Assembly (NCBI RefSeq): GCF_001434975.1
Contig: NZ_AZEL01000026.1
Location: 1 to 64,000, forward strand
Direction: 5' to 3'
Length of the DNA: 64,000 bases
DNA from: Lactobacillus gallinarum DSM 10532 = JCM 2011
Lineage (GTDB): Bacteria; Bacillota; Bacilli; Lactobacillales; Lactobacillaceae
Numbering within the stretch: position 1 is the stretch's first letter; each line of letters begins with the position of its first letter. The position numbers and the translations under genes are program-made. Positions 42,639 through 51,094 of this stretch are shown piece by piece. The notes under the pieces were generated by a model. It was not told the origin of the DNA, did no database searches, and worked only from the letters and a program-made list of their open reading frames with translations.

Positions 42639-43754
42639 ATGGAAGAAAAAATGTTAAATCCGTTTATGCCTAGTTTTGGACGTTTTCCTAAAATTATCAT
42701 TGATCAACAAGAAGCATTAACCGATTATTTGACAGGACTGCAAACACATGATGCTAAATATCAAACGTCTTTGGTGTATGGAACGAGAGGATCGGGAAAA
42801 ACTGTTTTTCTTTTAAATGTTCAAAGGTCTTTAGAGAAATTAGACAATTGGATATTCATTCGTTTAAACAATGGGCAAGGTAATCTATTATTCCAATTAA
42901 TGCATGGTCTTCAACGAGCAGCAGGGATTTCATTAGTTGATTTATTAAAGAATGTTAAAAGCTTAAATATTATGGGCAATGGTATTACCTGGCAAGCATT
43001 ACAAGAATCTCAGCAAATTGATTATGATGAATATATTTCTATTTTATTGAGTCGCTTAAAAAAGCAAGGCAAATCTATTTTGATTGGCATTGATGAAATT
43101 GAAATTAGTGATGATGTGCGAGCCTTTGGATCAGAATATCAAACTTTAATTGGTGATGAATATGATATTTCATTATTAATGACAGGATTACCAAGCAGAA
43201 TTTCTGAAGTACAGAATGATAATACTCTTACTTTTTTATTGCGTAGCAATCGGATTTACTTATCTCCGTTAGATGAGGAAACAATAACCGCTAGCTATGA
43301 GAAGGCATTTACTAAAGGTAAACGTGAAATTGACTTCATGGTATTAGATGAAATGAGTCGTGCGGTAAAAGGTTACGCTTATGCTTTTCAAACTATTGGT
43401 TACTATGCCTGGCGTTTTAGTCAAGAGTCTTTGCAGCTAGATGAGGAGGTTTTAAAGCAGACAATAGAGGCCACTAAAAAAGATTTATTCAGAAATGCTT
43501 ATGAAAGAATGTATATGGACATTTCTAAAACCGATCGTGACTTTATTAATGCGATGATTAAAGCTGGAACCAATCGGGTGACAACAAAGCAATTGCAAGA
43601 TATTTTGCATAAACCGATTAACTATATTTCAGTATATCGTGCACGCTTGCTAGATGATCAGTTGATTACTTCACCTGAAAGAGGAGTAGTTCAACTGGCA
43701 CTGCCATTTTTTGCAGAGTTTGTGGAAAAATATAATTTAGAACATTTAGCTTAA
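42639..43754 (+). CDS. Orc1/Cdc6-like AAA ATPase with C-terminal winged helix (paralog 1)
   Basis: A 371-aa P-loop ATPase. Walker A is GTRGSGKT (residues 48-55), Walker B is ILIGIDEIE, sensor 1 lies in LLMTGLP and a sensor 2-like region follows YEKAF. The C-terminal 90 residues form a winged helix (TTKQLQDILHKPINYISVYRARLLD). The plan AAA plus wHTH resembles archaeal Cdc6 initiators and some STAND-type ATPases. Three direct repeats sit directly upstream, so it may bind its own promoter (inference). A paralog with the same plan and its own repeats is at 48743-49852. Biological role unknown. Confidence 0.8.
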   Translation: MEEKMLNPFMPSFGRFPKIIIDQQEALTDYLTGLQTHDAKYQTSLVYGTRGSGKTVFLLNVQRSLEKLDNWIFIRLNNGQGNLLFQLMHGLQRAAGISLVDLLKNVKSLNIMGNGITWQALQESQQIDYDEYISILLSRLKKQGKSILIGIDEIEISDDVRAFGSEYQTLIGDEYDISLLMTGLPSRISEVQNDNTLTFLLRSNRIYLSPLDEETITASYEKAFTKGKREIDFMVLDEMSRAVKGYAYAFQTIGYYAWRFSQESLQLDEEVLKQTIEATKKDLFRNAYERMYMDISKTDRDFINAMIKAGTNRVTTKQLQDILHKPINYISVYRARLLDDQLITSPERGVVQLALPFFAEFVEKYNLEHLA

Positions 43755-43773
43755 AGAAAGTGAAGATATAGAT

Positions 43774-43977
43774 ATGAGTAAATACGATCAATTATGGCAA
43801 TATATTAAAAACAACAAAACTGGCGACTTTTAGCTCTCATTTGATGAGGTTTAAAAAGCAGCAGGTCTACCAATCGATCATTCATTTTTACGTTATAAGA
43901 AAGAACTGCCTGATTATGGCTTTGAAGTGAAGAAAATTTCACTTAAGAATAAGACAGTTAAATTTCATCAACTATAG
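43774..43977 (+). pseudogene. Small conserved hypothetical gene with two stops
   Basis: ATG 43774 starts a 67-codon frame broken by TAG 43831 and TAA 43852. The readable parts, SKYDQLWQYIKNN then KAAGLPIDHSFLRYKKEL and YGFEVKKISLKNKTVKF, look like a small conserved cytosolic family. It precedes the damaged GyrI-like gene by 9 nt and decays with it. Function unknown. Confidence 0.65.
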
Positions 43978-43986
43978 AGGCAGAAT

Positions 43987-44626
43987 ATGGCTTACGATTT
44001 TAAAAAAGAAGAAAAACAATTCTATCGTTCGGGCAAGAAGCCTGAATTGGTTGATGTTCCGCAGATGCAATATCTAGCTGTTAGGCGATCCCAATCAAGA
44101 GGGCGGAGAATACAAGCAGGATCTACAATTGTTGTATAGTCTAGCCTATACAATTAAAATGAGTAAAAAAGGCTCACATCAGATTAAAGATTATTTCGAC
44201 TTCGTGGTTCCACCGCTTGAAGGATTTTGGTGGCAAGATGGCGTTAAAGGCATTGATTATGCTCACAAAGAAAGATTCAATTTTATTTCCTGCATTCGGA
44301 TGCCTGATTTTGTGACAGATGATGTTTTGACTTGGACTAAAAAAGAAGCTGCAGTTAAGAAGGGGTTGGATTTTTCACCAGTTAAATTACTTACTTTGAC
44401 TGAAGGAAAATGCGTGCAAATCATGCATCATGGCAGTTATGATGATGAGCCAGCTACAATCGACAAGATGCATCAATTTATTACTGAAAATAATTTGAAA
44501 TTAGATTTTTCGGATAAGCGGCGTCGTCATGAAATTTACTTATCAAATCCTCAGCGCACGAAGGTGGAAAATTTAAAAACGATTATTCGCTTGCCTGTTA
44601 AAGAAAAGAAGATGAACAATGACTAA
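43987..44626 (+). pseudogene. GyrI-like small-molecule-binding protein, frameshifted
   Basis: The first frame reads FKKEEKQFYRSGKKPELVDV and QYLAV and then fails. From about 44083 the next frame continues GDPNQEGGEYKQD, LYSLAYTIKMSKKG and IIRLPVKEKK to 44626. A deletion near 44080-44085 (two bases modulo three) explains the shift; relatives read YLAV(D/R)GKGDPN. The GyrI-like domain usually binds hydrophobic drugs or toxins. Its end overlaps the start of the MFS exporter by 8 nt, so the two formed a resistance operon. Confidence 0.8.
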
Positions 44627-45998
44627 AAAAGTTACGCCACGTTTGGTGATGGCGATTTTATCCGCAGGGATGCTCTCGTTTTTGGGAATCCTTGACGAAA
44701 CGGCAACGACAGTTACTTTTCCAATCTTGACCAGAGATTTTGCGATTACTACCGATCAAGTTCAATGGGTTAACACCTTGGTGTTGCTAGTGATTGCGAC
44801 GATTGTACCGATTAGTTCTCAGATTAGATTGCGAATTCCTACTAAAAGTATTTTTATTCTAGGAGTTTCGTTATTTATAGTGGGTTTGCTGATTGATATC
44901 GTTACTCCATGGTTTGATCTTTTGTTAGTGGGTCGAGCCTTGCAAGGAATCGGTACCGGTATAGGCTTGCCGCTGATGTACAACATTATCTTAGCTGAAG
45001 TACCTAAAGAAAAACTCGGCTTCATGATGGGGATCGGGACGATGATTACCGCTTGTGCCGTGGCCTTTGGGCCGGTGTTCGGTGGTATCGTAACTGATGC
45101 ACTTAATTGGCGTTGGATTTTCATCATTTCACTTTTTCTGATTATTATTAGCCTGCTAATAGGGATGTATTCAATCGGGCAAATCAATCCTTTGCAAAAA
45201 GTGAAGATCAAGTACGGTCAGTGGCTGTCTCTTGCCGTTGCTTTAGTTTGCTTAATGCTAGGCTTTACTCGAATTGCCAAATATTCATTCCTGTCAGTTC
45301 CAGTTTTAGTCTTTTTAGTTTTAGGAATCATCAGCTTATTAATTTGGCTAAAAATATCTTGGTCCGATAAGGAAGCCTTGATTAGTCCTAAATTATTTAA
45401 AAATTTGCGTTTTAGCATGCAACTAATTGCCTATTGTTTTGCTAAAATTGCGACTTTGGCCTTAGGCTTCATCTTTCCAATTTATGTGCAGGCCGTTAAT
45501 AATGGTTCAGTTTCACTAGCTGGTTGGATTACATTTCCTGGTGCAGTGATTAACGCATTAATGGCAGCCTTAGCAGGAAAGCTGCTCGATAAAAAAGGTG
45601 CGCGTTTGCCGATCATTATTGGCGTAATTGCCAGTCTAACTAGTTTGATTTTGATAAATAAATTAGCACCACTCAGCAGTATTGCCATTGTATTATTGTA
45701 TGTTCTTTATTATGGCGGTTATGGGATGTGTTTTGGCAGTCTGATGACCAGTGGATTGATTACTTTGAGCAAAGCCAACCATGCCCAAGGTAATGCGATC
45801 TTTAATACTTTGCAGCAGTTTTCTGGAGCACTGGGAACTGCATTAGCTGGGACTTTGATTGCGATTGCACAAAATAATAATGTAGGTAATGGCACGGCAA
45901 TAGGTTCTAAGTGGACGTTTATGGTGCTGCTTGTGCTGATAATTGTTAATTTAGTCCTTGCACTAGTATTTGTACCGAAGAAGAAAAGTAAATATTAA
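44619..45998 (+). CDS. MFS multidrug exporter, DHA2-like
   Basis: A 459-aa polytopic protein with about 12-14 spans. FPILTRDFAITTDQVQWV is the typical DHA2 first periplasmic loop, and GRALQGIGTGIGLPLMY is the motif B/C region. It should export drugs with protons; the substrate is unknown. It overlaps the GyrI-like pseudogene and probably shares its promoter, so expression may persist despite the upstream lesion. Confidence 0.82.
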   Translation: MTKKVTPRLVMAILSAGMLSFLGILDETATTVTFPILTRDFAITTDQVQWVNTLVLLVIATIVPISSQIRLRIPTKSIFILGVSLFIVGLLIDIVTPWFDLLLVGRALQGIGTGIGLPLMYNIILAEVPKEKLGFMMGIGTMITACAVAFGPVFGGIVTDALNWRWIFIISLFLIIISLLIGMYSIGQINPLQKVKIKYGQWLSLAVALVCLMLGFTRIAKYSFLSVPVLVFLVLGIISLLIWLKISWSDKEALISPKLFKNLRFSMQLIAYCFAKIATLALGFIFPIYVQAVNNGSVSLAGWITFPGAVINALMAALAGKLLDKKGARLPIIIGVIASLTSLILINKLAPLSSIAIVLLYVLYYGGYGMCFGSLMTSGLITLSKANHAQGNAIFNTLQQFSGALGTALAGTLIAIAQNNNVGNGTAIGSKWTFMVLLVLIIVNLVLALVFVPKKKSKY

Positions 45999-46010
45999 AA
46001 GGTTAAAATT

Positions 46011-46149
46011 ATGACTTTTAAAAAATGATAAAAGTTTAAAATTTTTAGATACTGTGGAAGCATTGCAAGGCAAAAAAGAGGTAGAAAATCATACCATTGC
46101 TAAAATTGGTAGTTTAAAAGATTTAGATCAATGGATGGATAGTTTATGA
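46011..46149 (+). pseudogene. Short frameshifted gene remnant
   Basis: ATG 46011 (AAGG upstream) stops after five codons, but one base change in the A6 run at 46020-46025 joins it to a 40-codon frame (LKFLDTVEALQGKKEVENHT, then KDLDQWMDSL) ending at TGA 46149. It may be a small frameshifted gene at the end of the MFS operon. The family is not recognised. Confidence 0.4.
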
Positions 46150-46152
46150 TTT

Positions 46153-46183
46153 GTAAGTTCAGTGAAAGCTGAACTTTTTTATT
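46153..46183 (+). terminator. Terminator of the MFS operon
   Basis: AAGTTCAG pairs with CTGAACTT around TGAAAG, followed by T6. Confidence 0.82.
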
Positions 46184-46273
46184 TTGCTTTGTTTAATAAT
46201 TAAAATCTTCGAAAAATTGATCAATACATTAAGCTAAATCATGGTAATTTTGATTAATATAGAAAGCATAAAG

Positions 46274-46303
46274 TAAAAGGCTCAGCAAAAGCTGGGCCTT
46301 TTA
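46274..46303 (-). terminator. Terminator overlapping the RpiR stop
   Basis: AAAGGCTCAGC pairs with GCTGGGCCTTT around AAAA, with flanking A and T runs. Confidence 0.82.
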
Positions 46304-47068
46304 TTCACGTTCTTTTTCCTGATCTTGTTTTTGCTTAATTAGATCTCGATTCTTTCCAATTAATATTTCAACTAGTCCTTCAACTATATACATTGCCGGA
46401 ATTTGTGAAGAAAGATCACAATATTTAAATAATCGTTGCTTATGTTCTTGATAATTAAGCACATATTTACTGATGTTTGCAATAGTACTAGTTGGATTAC
46501 TGGTGATAGCTACTACTTGATTATCAGAACGTTTAGTACAGTAATTAAGTTGTTCGATTAATTCGGTAGTTTCACCTGAGACCGAAAAGCAAATAATGGT
46601 ATTGTTACTGGTATTTTCTAGTTGTCTATTTAATGGATAAAAAGGATCGGTAATAGGAAATGCGTTGAATCCTAATAATGCTAGCATTCTTGCAGCATAG
46701 ACGGCGGTGGAGGCAGAATTGCCAGTTCCCATGATAGGAATATTATCAGATTGATAAAGTTGATCAGCAACGACTCGCAATTTGTTTTCAATATCATTAG
46801 GAAAATTTTGTTGATCAATAAATGTTAATGCTTTTTGAGGTGCAACGGTTTGATTGATATTTTTTAAATAGGCTTTGAATTCAGGAAAGCTTGCAAAGCC
46901 TATTTTATGAACAAAACGCATTACTGAGGAATTAGCCACATGCGTCTTTTTGGCAATATCACGTACACGCATATACGCTACTTTTTCGGGATTATTAACA
47001 ACAAAACGGTAAACGGAGAGTTCTACATCTGATAAGGATGAAAGATTATTAAAATCAAAAATAGCCAT
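46301..47068 (-). CDS. RpiR/MurR-family transcriptional regulator
   Basis: A 255-aa regulator. Residues 5-75 form the RpiR HTH (DIAKKTHVANSSVMRFVHKI), and residues 100-230 a SIS sugar-phosphate-binding domain (IMGTGNSASTAVYAARML, ICFSVSGETTEL). It should sense a phosphosugar produced by the divergent PTS. The intergenic region carries GAACA-N3-TGTTC (47110-47122), a likely operator, and a near-cre site. The same operator lies in the bgl/PTS intergenic region at 60.9 kb, so it may control both. Confidence 0.87.
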   Translation of the reverse strand: MAIFDFNNLSSLSDVELSVYRFVVNNPEKVAYMRVRDIAKKTHVANSSVMRFVHKIGFASFPEFKAYLKNINQTVAPQKALTFIDQQNFPNDIENKLRVVADQLYQSDNIPIMGTGNSASTAVYAARMLALLGFNAFPITDPFYPLNRQLENTSNNTIICFSVSGETTELIEQLNYCTKRSDNQVVAITSNPTSTIANISKYVLNYQEHKQRLFKYCDLSSQIPAMYIVEGLVEILIGKNRDLIKQKQDQEKERE

Positions 47069-47109
47069 TCTTTTCCTCCCAACGAATAAATTTATAATTC
47101 AATTATAAA

Positions 47110-47122
47110 GAACACAGTGTTC
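47110..47122. promoter_or_regulatory. Candidate RpiR operator GAACA-N3-TGTTC
   Basis: GAACACAGTGTTC is an inverted repeat in the divergent RpiR/PTS region. The arms are identical to those of the palindrome at 60917-60929. Confidence 0.6.
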
Positions 47123-47186
47123 GAATAAAAGAACAGAAACCTAAAAGTATAGATTTTTACCAGATAAGGCTAAAACTATTGCACTA

Positions 47187-47202
47187 TTACAAGCGCTTAC
47201 AT
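47187..47202. promoter_or_regulatory. Near-consensus cre site before the PTS gene
   Basis: On the minus strand ATGTAAGCGCTTGTA matches WTGNAANCGNWNNCW at 14 of 15 positions. It suggests CcpA control of the PTS gene. Confidence 0.6.
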
Positions 47203-47242
47203 AGAATAGAAAGCGAGATGAGATGAAAAAGGAGAAAAGATC

Positions 47243-48547
47243 GTGAATAATCTACAAAAATTTCTAGATAAGTTTTTAGCACCAATAGCTAAATGGATGG
47301 GAAACAATTTGTTCTTCTCATCTTTAGCAGATGCTTTCATGAAAGTAACTCCAATTACTTTGGGTGGTGCCTTCGTTCTGTTAATTGGTAATTTCCCAAT
47401 TCCAGCTTGGACTAACTTTTTACAAAAAATAGGTTGGGCAACACAATTTAACGCTGCACAAAATGCAACTATGAATGTATTGTCACTCTTTGTTGTATTT
47501 AACTTTGCTTATGTTTACGCAGAAAAATGTAAATATAATCCATTGCCAGCAGGATTGCTTGCCGCATCAAGTTTTATGATTTTAGCTCCACAAGATTATA
47601 TGGCTAGAGCATTTGGGACGCACGCTAAGTTGACTCAAGTGACAGCATTTGGTACCAATTACCTTGGTTCATCTGGTATGGTTGTTGCTATTCTTGTTGG
47701 TTGGGTTGTCGGGATGCTTTACGTATTCCTCAATAAAAAGAATATCGTAATTAAATTGCCTGACAGTGTTCCACCTAATGTTTCAGCTTCACTTCAGCCA
47801 TCATTAATTGCCGGAATTATTTTGGTATTAATGACTTTAATTAGAGGAGCATTTAGTTATACTACATTTGGTAACATCTTTGATTGTGTTACTAAATTGG
47901 TTCAAACACCACTTCAGACATTTACTGCTTCTCCAATTAGTATTATTGCTATTTACACCTTGGCTAATATTTTATGGTTCTTTGGTATTCACCCTAACAT
48001 GGTTTATGGTATTGTAATGCCAATTATCATTGCTAACGGTATTGTTAACCAGAATGCATTTAAGGCTGGTCAACCAATGCCATACGTCACCATGGCAATG
48101 CTTTCTGTCATTTTAAACAGTGCTTTTGGTGGTCAGGGTGCTACAATCGGTTTAATTATTTCTATGTTTAGAGCAAAATCTGATCGCTACAAACAAATGT
48201 TAAAATTGGCCGGAGTACCAGCATTGTTCAATATTAATGAACCATTGGTATTCGGGATGCCAATTATGTTAAACCCCGTTTTCTTCTTACCAATGCTGTT
48301 TGAACCTATCATTAATGGTTTGGTAAGTTGGGGATTGATTGATTTGTTCCATGCTACTGTTAACCCATTTATTCAATTACCATGGACTATGCCTGGTGTT
48401 GTTCAAGCATTCTTCTCAGGTGGTATTCCATTCTTTATCATCGCTATGGTTGTAGTAGTCTTAAGTACTTTGATTTGGTTCCCATTCTTCAAGATTGCTG
48501 ATAATAAGGCTGTTGCTGAAGAACAAAAGAATGCTAAGAAAGCTTAA
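47243..48547 (+). CDS. PTS EIIC permease, cellobiose/beta-glucoside (CelB) family
   Basis: A 434-aa membrane permease that imports and phosphorylates a beta-glucoside or disaccharide. Landmarks are the N-terminal LAPIAKWMGNN, IKLPDSVPPNV in the central loop, ILWFFGIHPNMVYG, and the strongly conserved FNINEPLVFG-PIMLNP near the C-terminus. It starts at GTG 47243 with AAAAAGGAG upstream. EIIA and EIIB genes are not adjacent, so it must borrow them. It is divergent from an RpiR regulator. Confidence 0.9.
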   Translation: MNNLQKFLDKFLAPIAKWMGNNLFFSSLADAFMKVTPITLGGAFVLLIGNFPIPAWTNFLQKIGWATQFNAAQNATMNVLSLFVVFNFAYVYAEKCKYNPLPAGLLAASSFMILAPQDYMARAFGTHAKLTQVTAFGTNYLGSSGMVVAILVGWVVGMLYVFLNKKNIVIKLPDSVPPNVSASLQPSLIAGIILVLMTLIRGAFSYTTFGNIFDCVTKLVQTPLQTFTASPISIIAIYTLANILWFFGIHPNMVYGIVMPIIIANGIVNQNAFKAGQPMPYVTMAMLSVILNSAFGGQGATIGLIISMFRAKSDRYKQMLKLAGVPALFNINEPLVFGMPIMLNPVFFLPMLFEPIINGLVSWGLIDLFHATVNPFIQLPWTMPGVVQAFFSGGIPFFIIAMVVVVLSTLIWFPFFKIADNKAVAEEQKNAKKA

Positions 48548-48595
48548 TTACCGTAAATTTTAAATAAAATTATAAAAACCCAAGATTTAAATAAA

Positions 48596-48630
48596 AGAAG
48601 TTACTCCGCATGAGTAGCTTCTTTTTTATC
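48596..48630 (+). terminator. Terminator, GTTACTC type, first copy
   Basis: AGAAGTTACTC pairs with GAGTAGCTTCT, followed by T6. A 44-nt segment around it (48593-48636) recurs at 49856-49899 with three mismatches. Confidence 0.85.
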
Positions 48631-48647
48631 TTAAAAGAAATTTTATA

Positions 48648-48725
48648 AGATCTAAAGAGATCTAAAAATAGACAGAAGATCTAAAGAGATATAAAATAAA
48701 TTTCGAGAACTAAAAAGATATAAAA
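48648..48725 (+). repeat. Three 20-bp direct repeats (iteron-like) before the second AAA ATPase gene
   Basis: Copies start at 48648, 48677 and 48706, exactly 29 bp apart: AGATCTAAAGAGATCTAAAA, AGATCTAAAGAGATATAAAA and AGAACTAAAAAGATATAAAA. Each is built of two half-sites (GATCTAAA type) 10 bp apart. The last ends 17 nt before ATG 48743. Confidence 0.88.
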
Positions 48726-48742
48726 GTAGGTGGATTAAAATA

Positions 48743-49852
48743 ATGATTAACATGAATAATCCTTTTGATCCTAACTTTGGTAAGGTACCAAAAATATATT
48801 TAGGGCGACAGAAAATAGTAGAAGATATAGTCCAATCACTTGAAAGTGGAACAGGTCCTTATCAAACTTCAATGATTTATGGGATGCGTGGCGTAGGAAA
48901 AACTTCTTTGTTAGCTGATATAACCTCCACATTAGAACAGAAGAATAATTGGCTCGTTATCTATTTAGCTATGACTAATGATTTGCTTGCCACCTTAATT
49001 CAGAGTATTTATCAGGAAGCTAATAATACAATTAAAAAAGCACTAGATAGGATTGATGGGGTGAAGTTCTCAGCATTTGGTTTTGAACTTGAAGTGCATG
49101 TTTCTAATCCTCAGTCTACTTATCAAGTTTTATTAGAAGAAATGTTAAAAGTATTAAAAAAGCATGATCAATCTCTATTGATTGCAATAGATGAAGTTAA
49201 AGAAACTCCTGAAATTGTTAATTTGGCTTCTATTTATCAGATAATGGTGCTAAAGGAGTACCCTATTAATATTATGATGACGGGGGTACCTAAAAATGTT
49301 TCTGAACTGCAAAATAATGATGTCTTAACTTTTCTTCTGAGAAGTGGGCGCGTGCCATTAGGTCCGCTTGATCTTTTTGACATTAAATATCGCTATCAAA
49401 AAGCCTTTGAGAGAGGAAACAAAGAAATCGATAATAATACTCTAATGAAAATAACCAAACTGACTAAGGGATATGCTTATGCATTTCAAGATCTGGGATA
49501 TTATGTCTGGCAAAATTCTGATAATAAGGTTACGGAAGAAAGTGTGGAGAAATCTATCCCATTATTTAAAAATGATCTTTTTCGTAATGCTTATACTAAG
49601 ATACTATCTGAATTGTCGCCAACAGATAGGAAATTCTTATTTATTATGGCTAATTGCCCTAAGAATATTGTGGAAATAAGTTATATTCGTGAACAAATGA
49701 AAAAGAGTTCCAATTATATTTCTCAATATCGCCAAAGATTGATGGACAGTCAAGTAATCGTAGATGCAGGATATGGTAAGGTCACATTTTCATTACCATT
49801 CATGAAAGATTTTTTGCTGGAAGCTGCAGAATTATATGGAATTGAAGAATAA
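48743..49852 (+). CDS. Orc1/Cdc6-like AAA ATPase with C-terminal winged helix (paralog 2)
   Basis: A 369-aa P-loop ATPase with the same architecture as 42639-43754. Walker A is GMRGVGKT (residues 47-54), Walker B is LLIAIDEV, sensor 1 is in IMMTGVP and the wHTH region contains SSNYISQYRQRLMD. Shared anchors include NPF-P-FG-PKI at the N-terminus, LTFLLRS in the centre and DLFRNAY before the wHTH. It is preceded by its own set of three direct repeats with a sequence different from paralog 1, which suggests specific self-recognition (inference). It is flanked by near-identical terminators in direct orientation. Role unknown. Confidence 0.8.
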   Translation: MINMNNPFDPNFGKVPKIYLGRQKIVEDIVQSLESGTGPYQTSMIYGMRGVGKTSLLADITSTLEQKNNWLVIYLAMTNDLLATLIQSIYQEANNTIKKALDRIDGVKFSAFGFELEVHVSNPQSTYQVLLEEMLKVLKKHDQSLLIAIDEVKETPEIVNLASIYQIMVLKEYPINIMMTGVPKNVSELQNNDVLTFLLRSGRVPLGPLDLFDIKYRYQKAFERGNKEIDNNTLMKITKLTKGYAYAFQDLGYYVWQNSDNKVTEESVEKSIPLFKNDLFRNAYTKILSELSPTDRKFLFIMANCPKNIVEISYIREQMKKSSNYISQYRQRLMDSQVIVDAGYGKVTFSLPFMKDFLLEAAELYGIEE

Positions 49853-49858
49853 AGCAAA

Positions 49859-49892
49859 AGAGGTTACTCCGCGTGAGTAACTTCTTTTTTAT
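49859..49892. terminator. Terminator, GTTACTC type, second copy
   Basis: AGAGGTTACTC pairs with GAGTAACTTCT, followed by T6. It is the second copy of the 44-nt segment flanking the ATPase gene and also lies at the end of the convergent acyltransferase gene. Confidence 0.85.
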
Positions 49893-50998
49893 CTTAAAAT
49901 TAAACTTTTTGCTTTCATCCACCAGACATGCAAGCAATATGCGGAAGTGAAAGACAGGATCCACGTTAAAATCCAGGTGCCAAACAAAGTCAAGATTGGA
50001 TGATAGATTGCGTGATATTGCATGTTAAGTCCGCGCCAGACTAGTTGATTCCAAAAGCCATTGGATAAGTATGCTCGATAAGCATAAGTAGCTAAAAAGT
50101 GAAAGACGTTTAAACTAGCCCGTGAATTTTTTCTAACTTGGTGCAAACAAAATGCAGAGATTAGTGCAATAACTGCTAAACAGTACAAGGTCATTGATGG
50201 CTTGTAGTATGGTGCATTGTTAAAGTTGATGGGATGACCAAATTTTTGTAATTCGATGTTAGTCCAAATGAAGCAACCGATGAACGAAATTGAGATCAGC
50301 CACCATAACTTAGTGACTAGCTGGTTGTAATAACCTCGCAGTTGCCAAGCTAACATCCCGTACACACCATAGATAAAGAATGAAATGAACACGCGATCAA
50401 GCAGATACCAATCATGTTCATGCACGCCGTGGAAAACGTAGTAGTCATATAACCACAGCCAGGCGAAGTATAGCACAAAAGTAATGATTGCAACCCAAAT
50501 TCCGCGTGTTAAGTTATGACCGACAAAGCGGCTTAGTGCCCAAAAAAGTGGCATTAAGATAATGAATTGCAACATCATCGTGTTGTACCAAAGGTGTGGT
50601 GCCGCATTACCATTAATAAATTGCCAGCAAAATGAACCGATGCTATTAAAATGATTGACTTGTTGCACCCATGGCATCCCAAAAAGGTAAATCAATGTCC
50701 ACCAAATAGTTGGTACAAACAGATTAGACCAGTTAGCTCGCATATGTTTGGCATATGAGAAACTGCCTTTTTCATCATTAGTCCGAATGGTAGTGTACAA
50801 AATACCAAAGATAAAGGCCGGTGCCGTATATTTCACTAAATTATAAAAAACGCCAAAAACGTCCTGCACATGAGTGGGCTGCCCGGTACCCATGATCATC
50901 GACATAATTGGCTGCGATATCACAGCCGTACAGGCGAAAACTTTCAAATAATCACCAATATCAGCTGCACTAGAGCTGTTAAACTGATATTTTTTCAT
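49889..50998 (-). CDS. Acyltransferase 3 family membrane protein
   Basis: A 369-aa protein with about 10 hydrophobic spans. It begins DIGDYLKVFACTAVISQPIM and contains APHLWYNTMMLQFIILMPLFW, features of OafA/YrhL-type acyltransferase 3 proteins, which move acyl groups onto wall or exported glycans. The usual His of the R/K-x10-H signature near the first helix is not evident, so activity is uncertain. ATG 50998 is chosen for AGAGAG upstream. Convergent with the ATPase gene. Confidence 0.75.
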   Translation of the reverse strand: MKKYQFNSSSAADIGDYLKVFACTAVISQPIMSMIMGTGQPTHVQDVFGVFYNLVKYTAPAFIFGILYTTIRTNDEKGSFSYAKHMRANWSNLFVPTIWWTLIYLFGMPWVQQVNHFNSIGSFCWQFINGNAAPHLWYNTMMLQFIILMPLFWALSRFVGHNLTRGIWVAIITFVLYFAWLWLYDYYVFHGVHEHDWYLLDRVFISFFIYGVYGMLAWQLRGYYNQLVTKLWWLISISFIGCFIWTNIELQKFGHPINFNNAPYYKPSMTLYCLAVIALISAFCLHQVRKNSRASLNVFHFLATYAYRAYLSNGFWNQLVWRGLNMQYHAIYHPILTLFGTWILTWILSFTSAYCLHVWWMKAKSLILR

Positions 50999-51094
50999 AA
51001 AAATCTCTCTTTTCTTTTGAATTGTGAGATCCAAAAGAAGTTCAAGTTTAATTTAACGGTATTTTTTAAAAAAAGCAACGGTTTAAATTCATAA

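Noticed and set aside
44819-45211. 130-codon frame antisense to the MFS gene
   Set aside because: No ribosome-binding site; the sense frame codes for a clear transporter.
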